The notes: generated by a model from the letters alone, not told the origin. A stretch of 64,000 nucleotides of DNA from Rattus norvegicus (GCF_036323735.1 NW_026947395.1:124001-188000); one strand, 5' to 3'; positions 11,823 through 24,563 are shown, counted from the first letter of the stretch. Numbers and translations are program-made.

Positions 11823-12600
11823 TAGGGCCTGTCTGCCCCTTTTCTCAAAGTCCTAACTAGCTTCATATTAAAAGTTAATGGAAATATTTTAAACCCTTTG
11901 AAAGGCACAGAAAATGATTTGTTTACAGCCAAACTGGAACTGCCACTATGGGATTGAAGCTTCTGTAGAGTTGCAATAATCCAGTAGTAGATTCTTTAAA
12001 TGATTTCAAAGACAACAATCCACTGAGGTTCAGTGGGAGTTTCACATGATGGATGTTACAATTTTGAATGGGAAGATATACATTTTCGGTACTTCAGTTT
12101 TCATGAAACTCTTGAAGATCAAATTAAAAATTGTATGGAATACAATCATGGCATAGGTATGTTCCTTTGAAATTTTCAAAATTAAACCAAGTAATACTAA
12201 TATATCATTATAAATCAGAACATATTGTATCCTAAGCGCATATCAACATGACATTTATGAAATAGAAGTAAATGCGTATTAGTGGATAAAAGCTGTTTCT
12301 GGAGAGGCACTATTCTGTTTCTTGGACAATTTCACTTCGTTGGTAGATGGGTTAAATCAAAGTCTGATAATGAAGGCTTTCTGTAAAAGACCATTCTCTC
12401 ACTAAGGGACTCCCAAACCCTTTTGTGTAGGGCACTAGCATTTCAATCAATCATCTGAAGTAACTTTTGCAATATCTTTAAAACATGAAAATGACTGTAC
12501 AGGACTTAGTATTCATTAATATCTCTTCTTCAAGCACAATACTTCTCATTTCATTCTTTGGTGTATCAAAATTCCAAATTCAATTTCATGTAAATTAAAT
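11823..12600. other. Unassigned AT-rich sequence
   Basis: No gene or family recognised. Confidence 0.5.
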
Positions 12601-12697
12601 GATGAAGGTGATGATGATGTTGATGATGATGGTGGTGGTGGTGGTGGTGGTGGTGGTGGTGGTGGTGGTGGCGCTGGTGAAGATGATGAAGAAGAGG
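12601..12697 (+). repeat. (GAT)n-(GGT)n-(GAT/GAA)n trinucleotide repeat
   Basis: GAT triplets grade into about 14 GGT triplets (12630-12671) and back into GAT/GAA. On the minus strand this reads as Ser/Pro runs inside a spurious 62-codon frame. (GGT)n can form two-tier G-quadruplexes. Confidence 0.95.
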
Positions 12698-13499
12698 TCA
12701 AAAATGATCTTTTAGGACAGAGAACAAAGCCCATACCATTTTCAGTGTTTTTCCTTTCTTTAGTGTGTCTAGGATCGACAGGGAGAAATAATCTATTTTC
12801 AGTGCTATGTTGGGAAGGAGAGGTTTAAGCTCATCAAAAGTCCATAAACACCAAAAGAGAAAGCAAATTTTGTCATGAGAAATTTATTTCTATTTTTAAA
12901 AGAAACCCTTGTCATAACCATTGCAATGAATCAATATAATTTTGTGAGGCAGCAAATTGTCTTTCAGAGTTTAGCTAATTAATATAAAGTGATCATGTAC
13001 TGAGTGCAATCCCTGGCTGTCAGGACCAAAGCCCATGGATTTTAGATCTTGTTGTCCTAGGATTTTAAAAATGAATGATATAATTGATGGCAATGTGCAA
13101 CCTAAAAGTCTTACTGTACAAGTCACAGAGACACCATAATATATGCTGAGTATCAGGTTAGAACTTTTATATTCATAAGTATTTGGAGTTTCAAAGAGTA
13201 AAATGGTTGAGGTTAAGAACAGGGCATTTTTCGGTTTGCATTTCAATCTCTAGTGTGCAGTTTGGTTTTGGTGGATCATTACACAGTGTTTCATTTTATT
13301 TTATTTGAACAGGTGATATAAGTTAACTGTACAGATTAATGAGTCTCAGTTTGATATTTCCATAATGCAGACAGCATGCACTGAACTAATGTAACTACAT
13401 TTTTTCACTGAATATTCTGCAACTTACAAAAAGTTAGGATACTCTATTATATTTTTGGGAAAAAATGACTTCCATAGGCTATAAAAATCCTTATTTTAT
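12698..13499. other. Unassigned AT-rich sequence
   Basis: No gene or family recognised. Confidence 0.5.
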
Positions 13500-13880
13500 T
13501 TTCAGAACTTTTTCTCTTATTTTAGGATTTCTATTTATTCTTCACATGTATACAATGTATATTGATCACACCGATCCTTAACTTGGTTCTACTCTCTCTG
13601 GATATATTCCCTTTCCAGCTTCATGTTCTTTATGTTTTCCTGTTTTATTTTCTTTATAATCCATTGGTTCACTGAGTACTGCCTGCTTGGATCTTCCCTA
13701 ACCCTTTGTCTTAATTATGTACTGAACTTTTTCATATGACTATAGATGCAGTGAGTCCATAGGTCCAATAATTGTATCATGTCTAGATGTCACAATTTCA
13801 TCGTATCGCTCCTCAAATTCTGCCTTCTCCTTTTCTGCAATGTTTCCCCAGACTTAGGCTCAGCTTTCTTCTTCTCACTT
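13500..13880. mobile_element. Possible old rodent L1-type fragment
   Basis: Phrases such as TTCATATGACTATAGATGCA, AGTGAGTCCATAGG, ATCATGTCTAGATGTCACA and a T/C-rich run ending CAATGTTTCCCCAGACTTAG resemble a common old rodent L1-associated sequence. The family and strand are uncertain. Confidence 0.4.
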
Positions 13881-14716
13881 TCTTAGGACTTATACCAATT
13901 ACACAGATCTACAGTAATTGCTGCACTGTAAACCTGTACATTTCTCTGACCACAGCTCATAAAAGAAGTAATGTATGGAAAAAACAATAAGAATTTGAAG
14001 GCAGTTTGACAACATGGCTATTTAGCAAAACAGGAACAGTAGGATCGTCTCTCTGGCCATGTGAACCGTGGGAAAAATGTGACCATGTTTAAAACATGAC
14101 ATCTGACTTTCCTTCTATAGAAGAGGCTTCAAAGTCAAACAAAGAGCAGTTGGCCATTTTCATAAGATTTAGATAATTGTCTTCATACTTCTGAATTTTC
14201 ACCTGGCACAATGATAACTAGTTTCATCAATATCTATGCCAATGATGTAATTTTGCTCTTTTGTTGGTTAAATAAAGGTCTAGTGCCAATATACTTTATT
14301 TTTCCAATTTTGTAACATGGTGTTTTGAACAGTGAGAAGGTAAAGACATTCGTGGAGTTATCACTGGAGTAGACAGGTTCCTTCAGGAAGATATTCCATC
14401 AGTGGTACTATTGGATCACAAGTAATCTATGTTTTCAGTTTTACATTAATTTCTTTAGTAGCTATTTTAAATTTTAGACCCAGGATTCTTTGTTCCAGCA
14501 ACACTATACAAACACTGCCATTGGTATTTGTACTTCACCAACAATTTGTGGGTTTAGTATTCTTTATGTATTTTTGATGATTACTGTGCCACTATTTTAA
14601 GCATTTATTCAAATATATAGCATATTTAATTGCATTATTTTATTTCTGAAGAATAAGGTATTTGTGTCTTACATATATGATCCATATGTCAGATAAAGAT
14701 CCAGTAAAGTTTTATT
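13881..14716. other. Unassigned AT-rich sequence
   Basis: No gene recognised. Very old LINE sequence is possible but not demonstrable by eye. Confidence 0.45.
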
Positions 14717-17700
14717 TTCTCCATTTTTATTAACTTGGTATCTTTGAATGACATTCCATTGTGTAGATGTACCGTATATCCTGTATCCATTCCTCTGTTG
14801 AAGAGCATTTGGGTTCTTTCCAGCTTCTGGCTATTATAAATAAGGCTGCTATGAACATAGTAGAGCATGTGTCTTTGTTATATGTCGGGGCATCTTTTGG
14901 GTATATGCCCAAGAGAGGTGTAGCTGGGTCTTCAGATAACTCAATGTCCAATTTTCTGAGGAAACTTCCAGAATTGTTGTTCCAGTCTCCAATCCCACCA
15001 ACAGTGGGGGGGTGTTCATCTTTTTACACATCCTCGCCAGCATTTGCTGTCACCTGAGTTTTTGATCTTAGCCATTCTGACTGGTGTGAGGTGAAATCTC
15101 AGGGTTGTTTAGATTTGCATTTCCCTTATGACTAAAGATGTTGAACATTTCTCTAGGTATTTCACTGCCATTCGATATTCTTCAGCTGTGTATTCTTTGT
15201 TTTGCTCTGAACCCCATTTTTCAATAGGGTTATTTGTCTCATACAGTCTAACTTCATGCTTTCTTTTTATATTTTGGATGTAAGTCCTCTATCTGTTAGG
15301 ATTGCTAAAGATCTTTTTCCAATCTGTTCGTTGTCATTTTTTCCTAACAGCAGTGTCCTCTGCCTTACAGAAGCTTTGCAGTTTTATGAGATCGCATTTG
15401 TTGGCTCTTGATCTTAGAGCATGAGTCATTGGTGTTAAGGAAATTGTTAAGGAAATTTTCTCCAGTGCCCATGTGTTCAAGACGCTTCCCCTCTTTTTCT
15501 TCTATTAGTTTGAGTGTATCTGTGATGAAGTGGATGTCCTTGATCCAGATGGACTTAAGCTTTCTACAGTGCAGTAACACTGGATCGATCTGCATTCTTC
15601 TACATGCTATCTTTTTTTTTTTTTCTATTGATTGTTTTGGCTCCTTTCTCACAAATTAAGTGACCATGGGTGTATGGGTTGATTTTTGGGTCTTCAATTT
15701 TATTCCACTCGTTTATTTGCGTGCCTGTCTCAAAGAGATACAGTTTTTATAAGTGTTGCTCTGTAATACTGCTTGAGTTCAGGGATAGTGATTCCCAGGG
15801 AAGTAATTTTATTTTTGAGGACAGTTTTAGCTATTCTGTGTTTTTTGTTATTCCAGATGAATTTATGAATTTTTCTGTCTAATTCTATGAAGAATTGGAT
15901 TGCAGTTTTGATGGGGATTGGAAAGAATATGTAGGTTGCTTTTGGTATAATGGTCATTTTTACTGTATTAGTCCTGCCAGTCCATGGACATGGGACATCT
16001 TTCCATCTTCTGAAATATGCTTCAGTTGGTTCAGAGATTTGAGGTTCTGCTCATATGCTCATATCTTTTACTTGCTTGGATAAAGACACCCCGAGATATT
16101 TTATATTATTTGGGGGTATTGTGAAGGGTGTCATATCCCTGGTTTCTTTCTCTGCTTGTTTAGCTTTTGTGCAGAGTTATTTTTATACCCAGCTACTTTG
16201 CTGAAATTGTTTATCAGGCTTAGTAATTCTCTTGTGGAACTTTTGAGGTCACTAAGTATACTATCATATCAAATACAAACAGTGCTATTTTGACTTCTTC
16301 TTTTCCGATCTATATCCCTTTGACCCCCTTCAGTGTCTACTTGCTCTGGCTAAGATGTCTAGAACTATATTGAATAAGTTGTGAGAGACTGGGCAGCCTG
16401 GTCTAGTCCCTGATTTCAGTGTGATTGCTTTAGGTTTCTCTCCACTTAGTTTAATGTTAGCTACGGATTTGCTGTATATGTTTAGCTGTGGGTCTTAAAT
16501 TCCTGTGCTTTCCAGGACTTTTATCATGAGGGGTGTTGAATTTTGTCAAATGCATTCTCAGCATCTAATGAAAGGATCAATGGGTTTTTATCTTTGAGTG
16601 TGATTATATAATAGATTACGTTGATGATTTCCACATACAACACCATCCCTGCATGCTTGGGGTAAAACTGACTTGATCATGAGGGATGATTGATTTGATG
16701 TGTTCTTTTACTTTTTTTTTGCAAGTCTTTTATCCAGTATTTTTGCATCGATATTCATAAGGGAATTTGGACTGAAGTTCTTTTTTTTTTTTTTTGTTGG
16801 GTCTTTGTGTGGCTTAGGTATTAGAGTAATTGTGGCTTCATAAAAGGAATTCGGTAGTGCTCCATCTGTTTCAATTTGGTGGAATAGTTTGGACAGTATT
16901 GCTATGAAAATTTCTACGAATTCTGGATAGATTTTTGCACAAAACCCATCTGATACTTGACTCTTTTTGGTAGGGAGGTTTTTAGTGTTTGGTTTTAATT
17001 CTTTAGCAGTTATTGTTTTTTTTAAACGATTTTTCTGTTCCTGATTTAGCTTTGGTACCTGGTATTTCTCTAGAATATTGCCATTTTTCTCCAAATTTTC
17101 AAGTTTTGTTGAATATAAGATTCTGTAGGATGATCTGATGACTTTTTTAATTTTCTCTGATTCTTCTGTTATGTCGCCCTTTTCAATTCTTTTTTTTTTT
17201 TTTTGTTAATTTGGACACACTCTGTCTGCCCTCTTATTAGTTGGGCTATGAGTTTATGTATCCTGTTGATTTTCTCAAAGAACCAGCTTTTGGTTCTGTT
17301 CATTCTTTGAGTAGTCTATTTTGTTCTACTTGGTTGATTTCAGCCCAAGTTTGATTATTTCCTTCCTTCTATTACTCCTGGGTGTGTTTGCTTCTTTTTA
17401 TTCTAGAGATTTAGGTGTGCTCTCAAGCTGGTGACATATGCTCTCTCCTGTTTCTTTATGTAGACACTCACAGCTATGAGTTTTCCTTTTAGCACAATTT
17501 TCATTTTATCTCAATAGTTCGGGTATATCGTACCTTCATTTTCATTACATTCTAAGAAGTCTTTAGTTTCTTTCTTCATTTCTTCCTTGACAAAGTTATC
17601 CTTGAGTAGAGGATTGGACAACTTCCATGTATATGTGAGTTTTCTTTCCTAATTGTTATTGAAGAAGAGCCTTAGCCCATGGTGGTCTGATAGGGTGCAT

Positions 17701-18114
17701 TGGATTATGTCTATCTTTCTGTATCCTTTGAGGCCTGATTTCTGACTGATTATATGATCAATTTTGGAGAAAGTGCCATGAAGTGGTGAGAAGAAGTTGT
17801 ATCCTTTTGTTTTATGATAAAATAATGTAAAATATCTGTTAAGTCCATTTGGTTTATAACTTTCGTTAGTCTGTATATGTCTCTGTTTAATTTCTGTTTC
17901 TGTTATCTGTCTAGTGATGGAAGTAGTGAGTTTAAATCTCCTGGATTATTATTTGTGGTGCAATATGTTCTTTGAGGTTTAGTAAGGTTTCTTTCATGTA
18001 TTTGGAGCATAGATATTTATAATTTCGAGTTCATCTTGCTGGATTTTTCTTTGATGACTATGAGGTGTCCTTCCTTAAGCTTTTTGATGTCTTTTGATTG
18101 AAAGTCGATTCTAG
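14717..18114 (-). mobile_element. L1: L1 ORF2 region, minus strand, 3' UTR deleted
   Basis: Reading leftwards from 18114, this is L1 ORF2 from after the endonuclease to near its C-terminus. It is collinear with the L1 at 57.3-60.7 kb (3.35 kb here versus 3.4 kb there). At the left edge (about 14717-14740) the terminal L1 motif TTTTTATTAACTTGGTAT lies directly beside the ORF2 C-terminal region. Nearly the whole ~0.7-kb 3' UTR therefore appears deleted. Its right end abuts the first unit of a tandem duplication. The poly(T) runs at about 15610, 16780 and 17190 are expanded A-tracts of the element. Confidence 0.88.
14750..18110 (-). pseudogene. L1 ORF2 pseudogene (RT inactive)
   Basis: Recognisable blocks on the minus strand are the RT finger region at 17094-16708 (containing LIPKPHKD and a DGFCAKIYPEF block), the region downstream of RT at 15957-15730, the segment at 15652-15365, and the C-terminal end at 14951-14730 (containing YNKDTCSTMFIAALF). 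The RT catalytic box expected to end in Asp-Asp reads F-V-F-D at 16279-16268, so a catalytic aspartate is lost. Many frameshifts and stops are present. No product is expected. Confidence 0.85.
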
Positions 18115-18590
18115 ATTGATGGAGGTAAGAAGTGCATTCTGTCAGATATAAATATTTCCTGAGAGACACAGCTAGATTATACAAATACAGAAGTGAATGC
18201 TAGTGGCAAACCAGTAAAGTGGAAATGGACTTCTTGTTTGTAGATTTTGAGGAAAGATTACAAGAGCTGAAGGGGCTTTAACAGTATAAGAACAACAATG
18301 CCAATGAACCGGAGCTTTCTGATACTAGAACAATATTCAAAGAATGTACATGGACAGAGCTATGGCTCCAACTGCCTATGTGGAAGAGGATGGACTTGGT
18401 GAGCACAATGGAAGGAGAAGTCCTTGGTCCTCCCTAGATTTGACTCCAAGTTCAAAGGAATGTCAAGGGGTAGTATGGAGGGTTATAGAAGAGGAGGGGG
18501 GACCAGTTAGGGATCTTATGGGCAGGAAACTGGGAAAGGAAATAACATTTTAAATGTAAATATAGAATCATCCAGTTAAAAAAAGCAATA
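18115..18590 (+). mobile_element. L1: L1 3'-UTR segment in unit 1
   Basis: Collinear with the L1 3' UTR at 34.14-34.66 kb: AAGAAGTGC, CTGAGAGACACAGC, AATACAGAAGTGAATG, AACAACAATGCCAATGAACC, GCAGGAAACTGGGAAAGGA and a weak A-rich end. Homologous segments open units 2, 3 and 4. Confidence 0.85.
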
Positions 18591-19711
18591 ATATTTGCTA
18601 AAAATGAAAGATATTAAAGAAAAAAAAGATAATTGCCAACTAATCATACCTATTGACTTAGAAATCTACAATTATAGTCAGAGTAATACTAGTGGAAAGA
18701 CTAAGATGATGAAATCTGAACTAGAGCACTTCTCTCTCCCAGATAGAAGTATCAGACAGAAACTGCACTATAGGTACCCAAAACATTGAAGAGTTTACTC
18801 TGAGCTGAGGACATAATACTTCTCCATCCCATCTTCCTTAGTAACTTTCTCTTTCTGACAAAAAGTATAAAGTCCATGACCTGTCAGGGATACAACTGTG
18901 CCATTCAATACACTTGACTTTTGGAATAAAGAAATGAATGATATAAACTCTCTGACTTCCAGAAAGCAAAATAACAGGGAAGTTCAGATGCTCCTGAGAG
19001 GGTCCTGGCTCCTGATTCCCTTATGTGGAAGGCGAAGTTAAAGGCTATCTCTTCAGAGATATGCCTCAACACCTAACAAGGACACACTAAGCTTTCCCAA
19101 GCACCAAATATTTCTTCCTTGTTTTTATACCAAGACAGAAGGCCAGCTTCCTTCTCCCCATCTCATATCCTTCATCCTCTTTTTTCTCACTCCAAAGTTG
19201 TCTCTGAATTAGGCCCATTAGTAAACCTTAGAGGTATTGAAGGAAAATCTGAGAGGCGGTTGCAGTAACTACAACAGAAGGAGCTAGGGCTCACCAGGTT
19301 GTAAGAGAGTTTTCAGGGAGGTCCTAATGATAATGTCACTGAGAACTACTGTGGTCTACATGCTGAACACTTTTCCTTACATTGACCAGATTCGAGAGTG
19401 TCCTTACCAGGTATATCTCCGGAAACACAGTTGAAACCTGTATGTACTACATCACTCTAAAGTAGAGACTTCTCTCAGCTTCACTAGTCGTTACATGCTC
19501 TGAATGTAGAAAGTTAGCCAGGGGCTTAGCATGGGTAGAAAAGATTTAGGAACATGGAGTGTATGACATACTTCTAGATAATATTTTTATTCCCAAGTTC
19601 ATTCCTGTGACATAAAGTTCAATTTTCTGTGTTTTCTTTCTTTCCCGAAGGCAAGTATTTTCTCTACAACCTTTAATTGAATGAATATTGTATTTCAATT
19701 TCTTACTGTAA
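18115..19711 (+). repeat. Composite tandem duplication, unit 1
   Basis: First of four related units. It starts with a plus-strand L1 3'-UTR segment (18115-18590), then ~1.1 kb of unrecognised sequence. Landmarks shared with the other units are AACAACAATGCC (18291), AGTAATACTAGTGGAAAGAC (18681), AATGAATGATATAAACTCT (about 18932) and GGGGCTTAGCATGGGT (19524). The end of the unit found in units 2-4 is missing; it is cut at about 19711, where ERV pol sequence begins. No open frame is conserved between units. Confidence 0.85.
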
Positions 19712-20122
19712 ATGGGTAGTTTTACCAAAAGGTATGGCCAATAGCCTTCTATGTGTCAACATTTGTGGGCAATGCCATTGCCCCAATAAGACAGAAGTTT
19801 CCTGCGCCCCATTTTACAGATGATATCCTTTTAACTGCAAAGAATGAAGAGATTTTAGATTTAGTATATGGAAATTTATTTAAATTGCTAGAAGGTAGGG
19901 GATTTGATTACTGCCCCAGAAAAGGTACGAAAGGGCAATTTTGTAAATTATTTAAGAGCAAAACTAAGTCCTTATTACATTATCCCCCAGAAGGTTGAAT
20001 TGAGGAAAGATAATCTTAAGACTCTTAATGATTTTGAAAATTTGAAAAATTACTAGGAGATATTAATTGGGTCAGATGTCATTTAAAATTGCCTAATTAT
20101 GAATTAAAACCATTGTATAACA
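19712..20122 (+). pseudogene. Class II (betaretrovirus-like) ERV pol RT fragment
   Basis: This is a ~400-bp piece of an old endogenous retrovirus pol gene. The frame at 19753-19998 spans the end of the RT palm. The sequence TTTACAGATGATATCC at 19813-19828 encodes the second RT motif with both catalytic aspartates, but with a Thr just before them. Downstream, 20016-20115 matches the start of the RT thumb/connection region of the IAP/HERV-K-like group, in a shifted frame. No LTR, gag, protease or env is visible. It is a broken internal fragment with frameshifts and cannot encode an enzyme. It lies exactly between tandem units 1 and 2 and is absent from the other unit junctions. Confidence 0.7.
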
Positions 20123-22092
20123 TTTTAAGAACAACAATGCCAATGAACCAGGGCTTTCTCATACTATACCAATATAGAAAGAAAGTACATGGACTGAGGA
20201 ATGGCTCCAAATGCATATGTCGCAATGGATGGAATTTTTGGGCAACATAGGAAAGAGAAGCCTTTGTCCTCCCTTGTACATCTTTCACTTCAAGGGAATG
20301 TCATTCAGGAGAAAGGCTGGTTAGAGAAGAAGGAAATGAGAATATGTAGGGATCTTATGTGCAGGAAACTGGGAAAGGAAATAATATTGGAAATTTAAAT
20401 ATAGAAACATCCAGTTTAAAAAAACAATATAATTTGCTAAAAAATAAAAAAAGTAAGATGTAAAAGACAGTAAAAGTTGCCAAGTAATCACACATATTGA
20501 CTCGTAAATATGATGTGGTCGAGTAATACTAGTGGAAAGACTGAGATGATGAAATCTCAACTAGAAGCAATTCTGTGTCCGTAATATTAGTGTCAGACAA
20601 AAAAATCACTATAGGTGTCCAAAGCATGGTGTTTACTCCGAGATAGCAACACAATATTTGTACTTCCCTTCTTCGTTAGTTCCTGTCTTCTGAGAAAAAC
20701 AGTAAAGGTCAGGAGCTCAGGGAATCAATTGTGCTCTTCACAACACTTGGATTTTGTAATAAAGAAATGAATGATATAAACTCTCTGAATTTTAGGAACC
20801 ATAAGAAGAGGGAAGTTGAGATGCTTCTGAGAGACTCGCAGCTCATGATTCTCATATGTGGAAGGTTCAGATAAAGACTATCTCTTTAGCGATCCCACAC
20901 AACTCCTATCTTGGACTCACTGAGCTTTCCAAGGACCACATAGATCTTTCTTTTTTTTCATACAAAGACAAAAAGCCAACTTAATCCCCTTCTCATATCT
21001 CTTCATCTTCTTTTTTTCTCACCCCCAAATGACTGTTTACTCTGAAATAGAGGACAATTAGTAAACCCTAGAGGTAATGAACGAACATCTGAAGATCAGT
21101 TGCAGTCACAGCAAAACTTGTGACATCACAGAAGAAGTTTTGGCTCTCCAGGATACCAGAGATTTTTCATGAATGAACTAATGATGATGTCTCTAAGAAC
21201 TGCCATGGCCTATCTGCTAAAGAATTTTTTTATACGTTGACTAGATTTGAGGGTGCCCTTTCCATGTATGTCTTCTGTAACATAGTGGAAATGTTTACAT
21301 ACTCCATCTCTCTAAAGCTAGTGACTTCTCTTTGCTTCTTTAATGGTAACATGCTCTGAAAGGACAAAGTTAGTCAGGGTCTTGGCATGGGTCGATGAGA
21401 TTTAGGAACAGGTGTGTAGAAGATTCTTCTAGATAATATTTTCATTCTCAGGTTCATTCCTGTGGCACACAGTTCAATTTTCTTCGTTTTCTCTGTTCCC
21501 CAAAGGCCAGTATTTTCCCTACAGACATTTATTTGAATGCATGTGCATTTCAATTTTTATTGTATATTCCTTGATAGGTGACTTTATTCATATTCCTGAA
21601 TGTGTACTCAAAAATTCTCTTTTCCACTTCTATTTTCTGCAATGATTTTCGCAACAAAGGCGCCCAGCTCTAGAGTGATAATAACAGTGTAAATTGTGTG
21701 TATCTACTTCAAGTGGTAAACTCCAAATTCCTATTTCATCCAAAAATTTCCACATATCAGTAACGCATAGGACCACATGGAGTACAGAATTTGGTTCTCA
21801 GGTCCCTTTCGATCTCGGTTCTTCAATATCTCTGTTCCAGTGTCTCTGGGTTAGATTTGAGATTTTTCAATGTTTTACCATGAATATTTCTTGAGGCCAA
21901 ACATAAGATAGAGAAGGATGGGAATTGATAAGAATGGCTTCAGGACCAGGGAAACCCCCACTTCAATAGTTTCATAAGAACAGGAGGGAATCTATTTGCC
22001 AATGCAATTTGTGGACTCTACATTCTTGACCTAGTTGCACTGAATCCATTTTAAAATTCCCCCTAACTTCATAACTGTTGGAGCCACCAAAA
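20123..22092 (+). repeat. Composite tandem duplication, unit 2
   Basis: It starts inside the L1 3' UTR (AACAACAATGCC at 20130, equivalent to 18291 in unit 1) and continues through AGTAATACTAGTGGAAAGAC (20523), AATGAATGATATAAACTCT (20768), GGGTCTTGGCATGGGT (about 21378) and GAATGTGTACTCAAA (21598). About 500 bp beyond unit 1's end follow, then an (AT)n tract. Similarity to units 1, 3 and 4 is obvious by eye but has many differences and indels, so the duplication is old. Confidence 0.88.
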
Positions 22093-22129
22093 GTATATAC
22101 ATATATATCATATATATTTCATATGTATA

Positions 22130-22167
<38 letters not shown>
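22093..22167 (+). repeat. (TA)n microsatellite
   Basis: About 75 bp of TA-rich dinucleotides with the pure run at 22132-22165. It marks the boundary of tandem units 2 and 3. Confidence 0.95.
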
Positions 22168-22172
<5 letters not shown>

Positions 22173-24340
22173 CAGCCACCAAAACTAGATAAGATTTATG
22201 AAGCTAAGAAGTGCATTCTACCAGGAACTGGATATAGATAATTCCTGAGAGACACATTTAGAGCATGTCAAATACAGAAGTGAATGTTAGTGGCAAACCA
22301 GTGAACTGAAAACAGACATCTTGTTGGTAGATTTTGAGACAGGATTACAATAGTTGAAGGTGTTGTTAACTCCAAAAGAACAACATTGTCAATGACCCAG
22401 AGCTTTCTGGTACTAGACCAATATTCAAACAATGAACATAGACAGAACTATGGCTCCAAATGCATATGTGGCAGAGTATGGGCACCAATGGAAGGAGAAG
22501 CCTTGGTCCTACCTAGGTTTGAATCCCAGTTCAAGGGAATTTCAAGGGGCAGAATTATGGTTAGAGAAGAAGGGATTGTGAACAGGTAGTGATCTTATGG
22601 GCAGGAAATTGAGAAAGGACATAATATTTTAAATGTAAATATAGACTCATCCAGTTTAAAAACACTATAATTTGATAAAAATTTAAAAAAGAAAGATTTA
22701 AAAGTAAAGAAAACTGCCAACTAATCACACTTATTTACTCAGATCTCTAAATTGGTATTCAGAGTAATACTAGTGGAAAGACAAAGATGATGAAGTCTCA
22801 ACTAGAAGCACTTCTTTCTCCGAAATATCCGTGTCAGACACAAAATGCACTATAGGTATCCAAAGCTTGGAGGAGTTTACTCTGAGCTAAGTACCCAATA
22901 CTTGTCTTTACCTCCTTCCTTAAGACCTTTTTCTTCTGGGCAAAAAGAATAAAGGCCATAGCTCTCCGAAAAACAACTGTGCCCTCTCAAAATCTATTCT
23001 TTGCAATTAAGAAATGAATGATATAAACCCTTTGACATTCAGGAACCATAAGAACAGGGAAGTCCAGATGCTTCTGTGACGCTTCCAGCTCTTGATTCTC
23101 ATATGTTTAAGTCTTAGATCAAGTCTATCTCTTCAACGATACCACTCCATCCCTTCCAAGGACTCTCTGAACTTTTCAAAATACCACTTATTTCTTCATT
23201 TTTTTCATACAAAGACAGAAGGCCAGTTTCCTTCTTCAAATCTCTGATCTCCTCATCCTGTTTGTTCTCACTCCCAAATGGCTGTTTACTCTGAATTAGT
23301 GGCAAATTAGCAAACAAGAGAGGTAATGAGGTAATATGTGAGAGTCAGTTCCTTTCAGGACAATAATTGTTACATCACAGAAGAAGCTAGGGCTCTCCTA
23401 GTTACAACAGATTTTTCATGGAGGTCCTACTTATGATGTCACTGAGAACTGCCATCTCCTACCTGCTAAACAGCTTTCCTTACATTTACCAGATTCGAGG
23501 GTGTCCTTTCCAGGTATGTCTCCTGTGACACAGTGGAAAGCTTTACGTACTCCGTCTCTCTTAAGCTAGAGACTTATCTCTGCTTCACTAGTGGTTACAT
23601 GCTCTGAATGGAGAAGGTTAGTCAGGGGCTTGGCATGGGTCCCTAAGATCTAGGAATATGGAGTGCAGGAGATTCTACTGGATAATAATTTTATACCCAG
23701 TTCCATTCCTCTGGCCTATAATTCAATTTCCTCAGATATCTTTCTTTTCTAAAAGCCAGTATTTTCCCTACAGATCTTTAATTGAGTGAATATTTTATTA
23801 CATTTTCTTAGTGTACATTCCTTGATAGTGGACTTTATATATATTGCTGAATGTGTACTCAAATGTTCTATTATCCTATTCCATTTTTTTGCTCTGATTT
23901 TGAAAAAAAGGGGGCCCAGTACTAAAGTGAATATAACAGTGTATATATTCTGTATCTACTTAAATGACAAACTCCCAAATCCTTATTTTATCCAAAAATT
24001 ACCACACATTAGTAAAGCAAAGGACAACATAGACTATAATGTGGTTCTGCGGTAGCATTAGATAGCAGTTCTCTAATATCTACCTTCCAGTGTTTCCATG
24101 GCCAGACTTGAGGGTTTTGGATGTTTTACCATGATTCTTTATTCAGTCCAAACATAAAGTTCATTACATGGACTGGGAGAGGAGTGGCTTGAAGTCAAGT
24201 GAATCTTCTACTTCAGTAGGTTAATAAGAATAGAATGGCGTCTATATGGCTTCGTCATTTGTGGATTCTAAATTCTTAACTTAGTTGCGCAGAATACTTG
24301 TTAAACATCCACCAAACACCATAGCTGTACAAGGGACCAA
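22168..24340 (+). repeat. Composite tandem duplication, unit 3
   Basis: The most complete unit. The L1 3' UTR (22185-22680) is followed by the unrecognised part with AGTAATACTAGTGGAAAGAC (22761), GGGGCTTGGCATGGGT (about 23626) and GAATGTGTACTCAAA (about 23849). A distal ~450 bp is shared with unit 2, including a TTTTACCATGA element and an AATTTGTGGA/CATTTGTGGA block. The distance to the matching point in unit 2 is about 2.24 kb. Confidence 0.88.
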
Positions 24341-24460
24341 TTATATCCTAGTCATTCTGATTGCTGTGCTATGGAAACTCAGGATTTTGTTTTTGATTTC
24401 CATTTACCTGATGGCTAAGGATGTTGATATTCCTCAGTTGAGAATTCATTGTTTAGCTCT
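24341..24460 (-). mobile_element. L1: Short L1 ORF2 fragment, minus strand
   Basis: The stretch from GTCATTCTGATTGCTGTGCT to GAATTCATTGTTTAGCTCTA matches positions 32290-32490 of the minus-strand L1 at 31-33 kb, without the poly(T) expansion found there. It sits between unit 3 and the following dinucleotide tract. Confidence 0.8.
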
Positions 24461-24508
24461 ACACACACAAACACAAACACAAACACACACACATACACAC
24501 ACTCTCTG

Positions 24509-24540
<32 letters not shown>

Positions 24541-24563
24541 CCTCTCTGTCTCTCTCTCTCTCC

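Noticed and set aside
12546..12734. Minus-strand frame with a polyproline run
   Set aside because: The run is translated (GGT)n; there is no conserved flank.
19712..20122. Possible complete or active endogenous retrovirus
   Set aside because: Only ~400 bp of pol is present, with frame breaks and no LTR, gag, protease or env.
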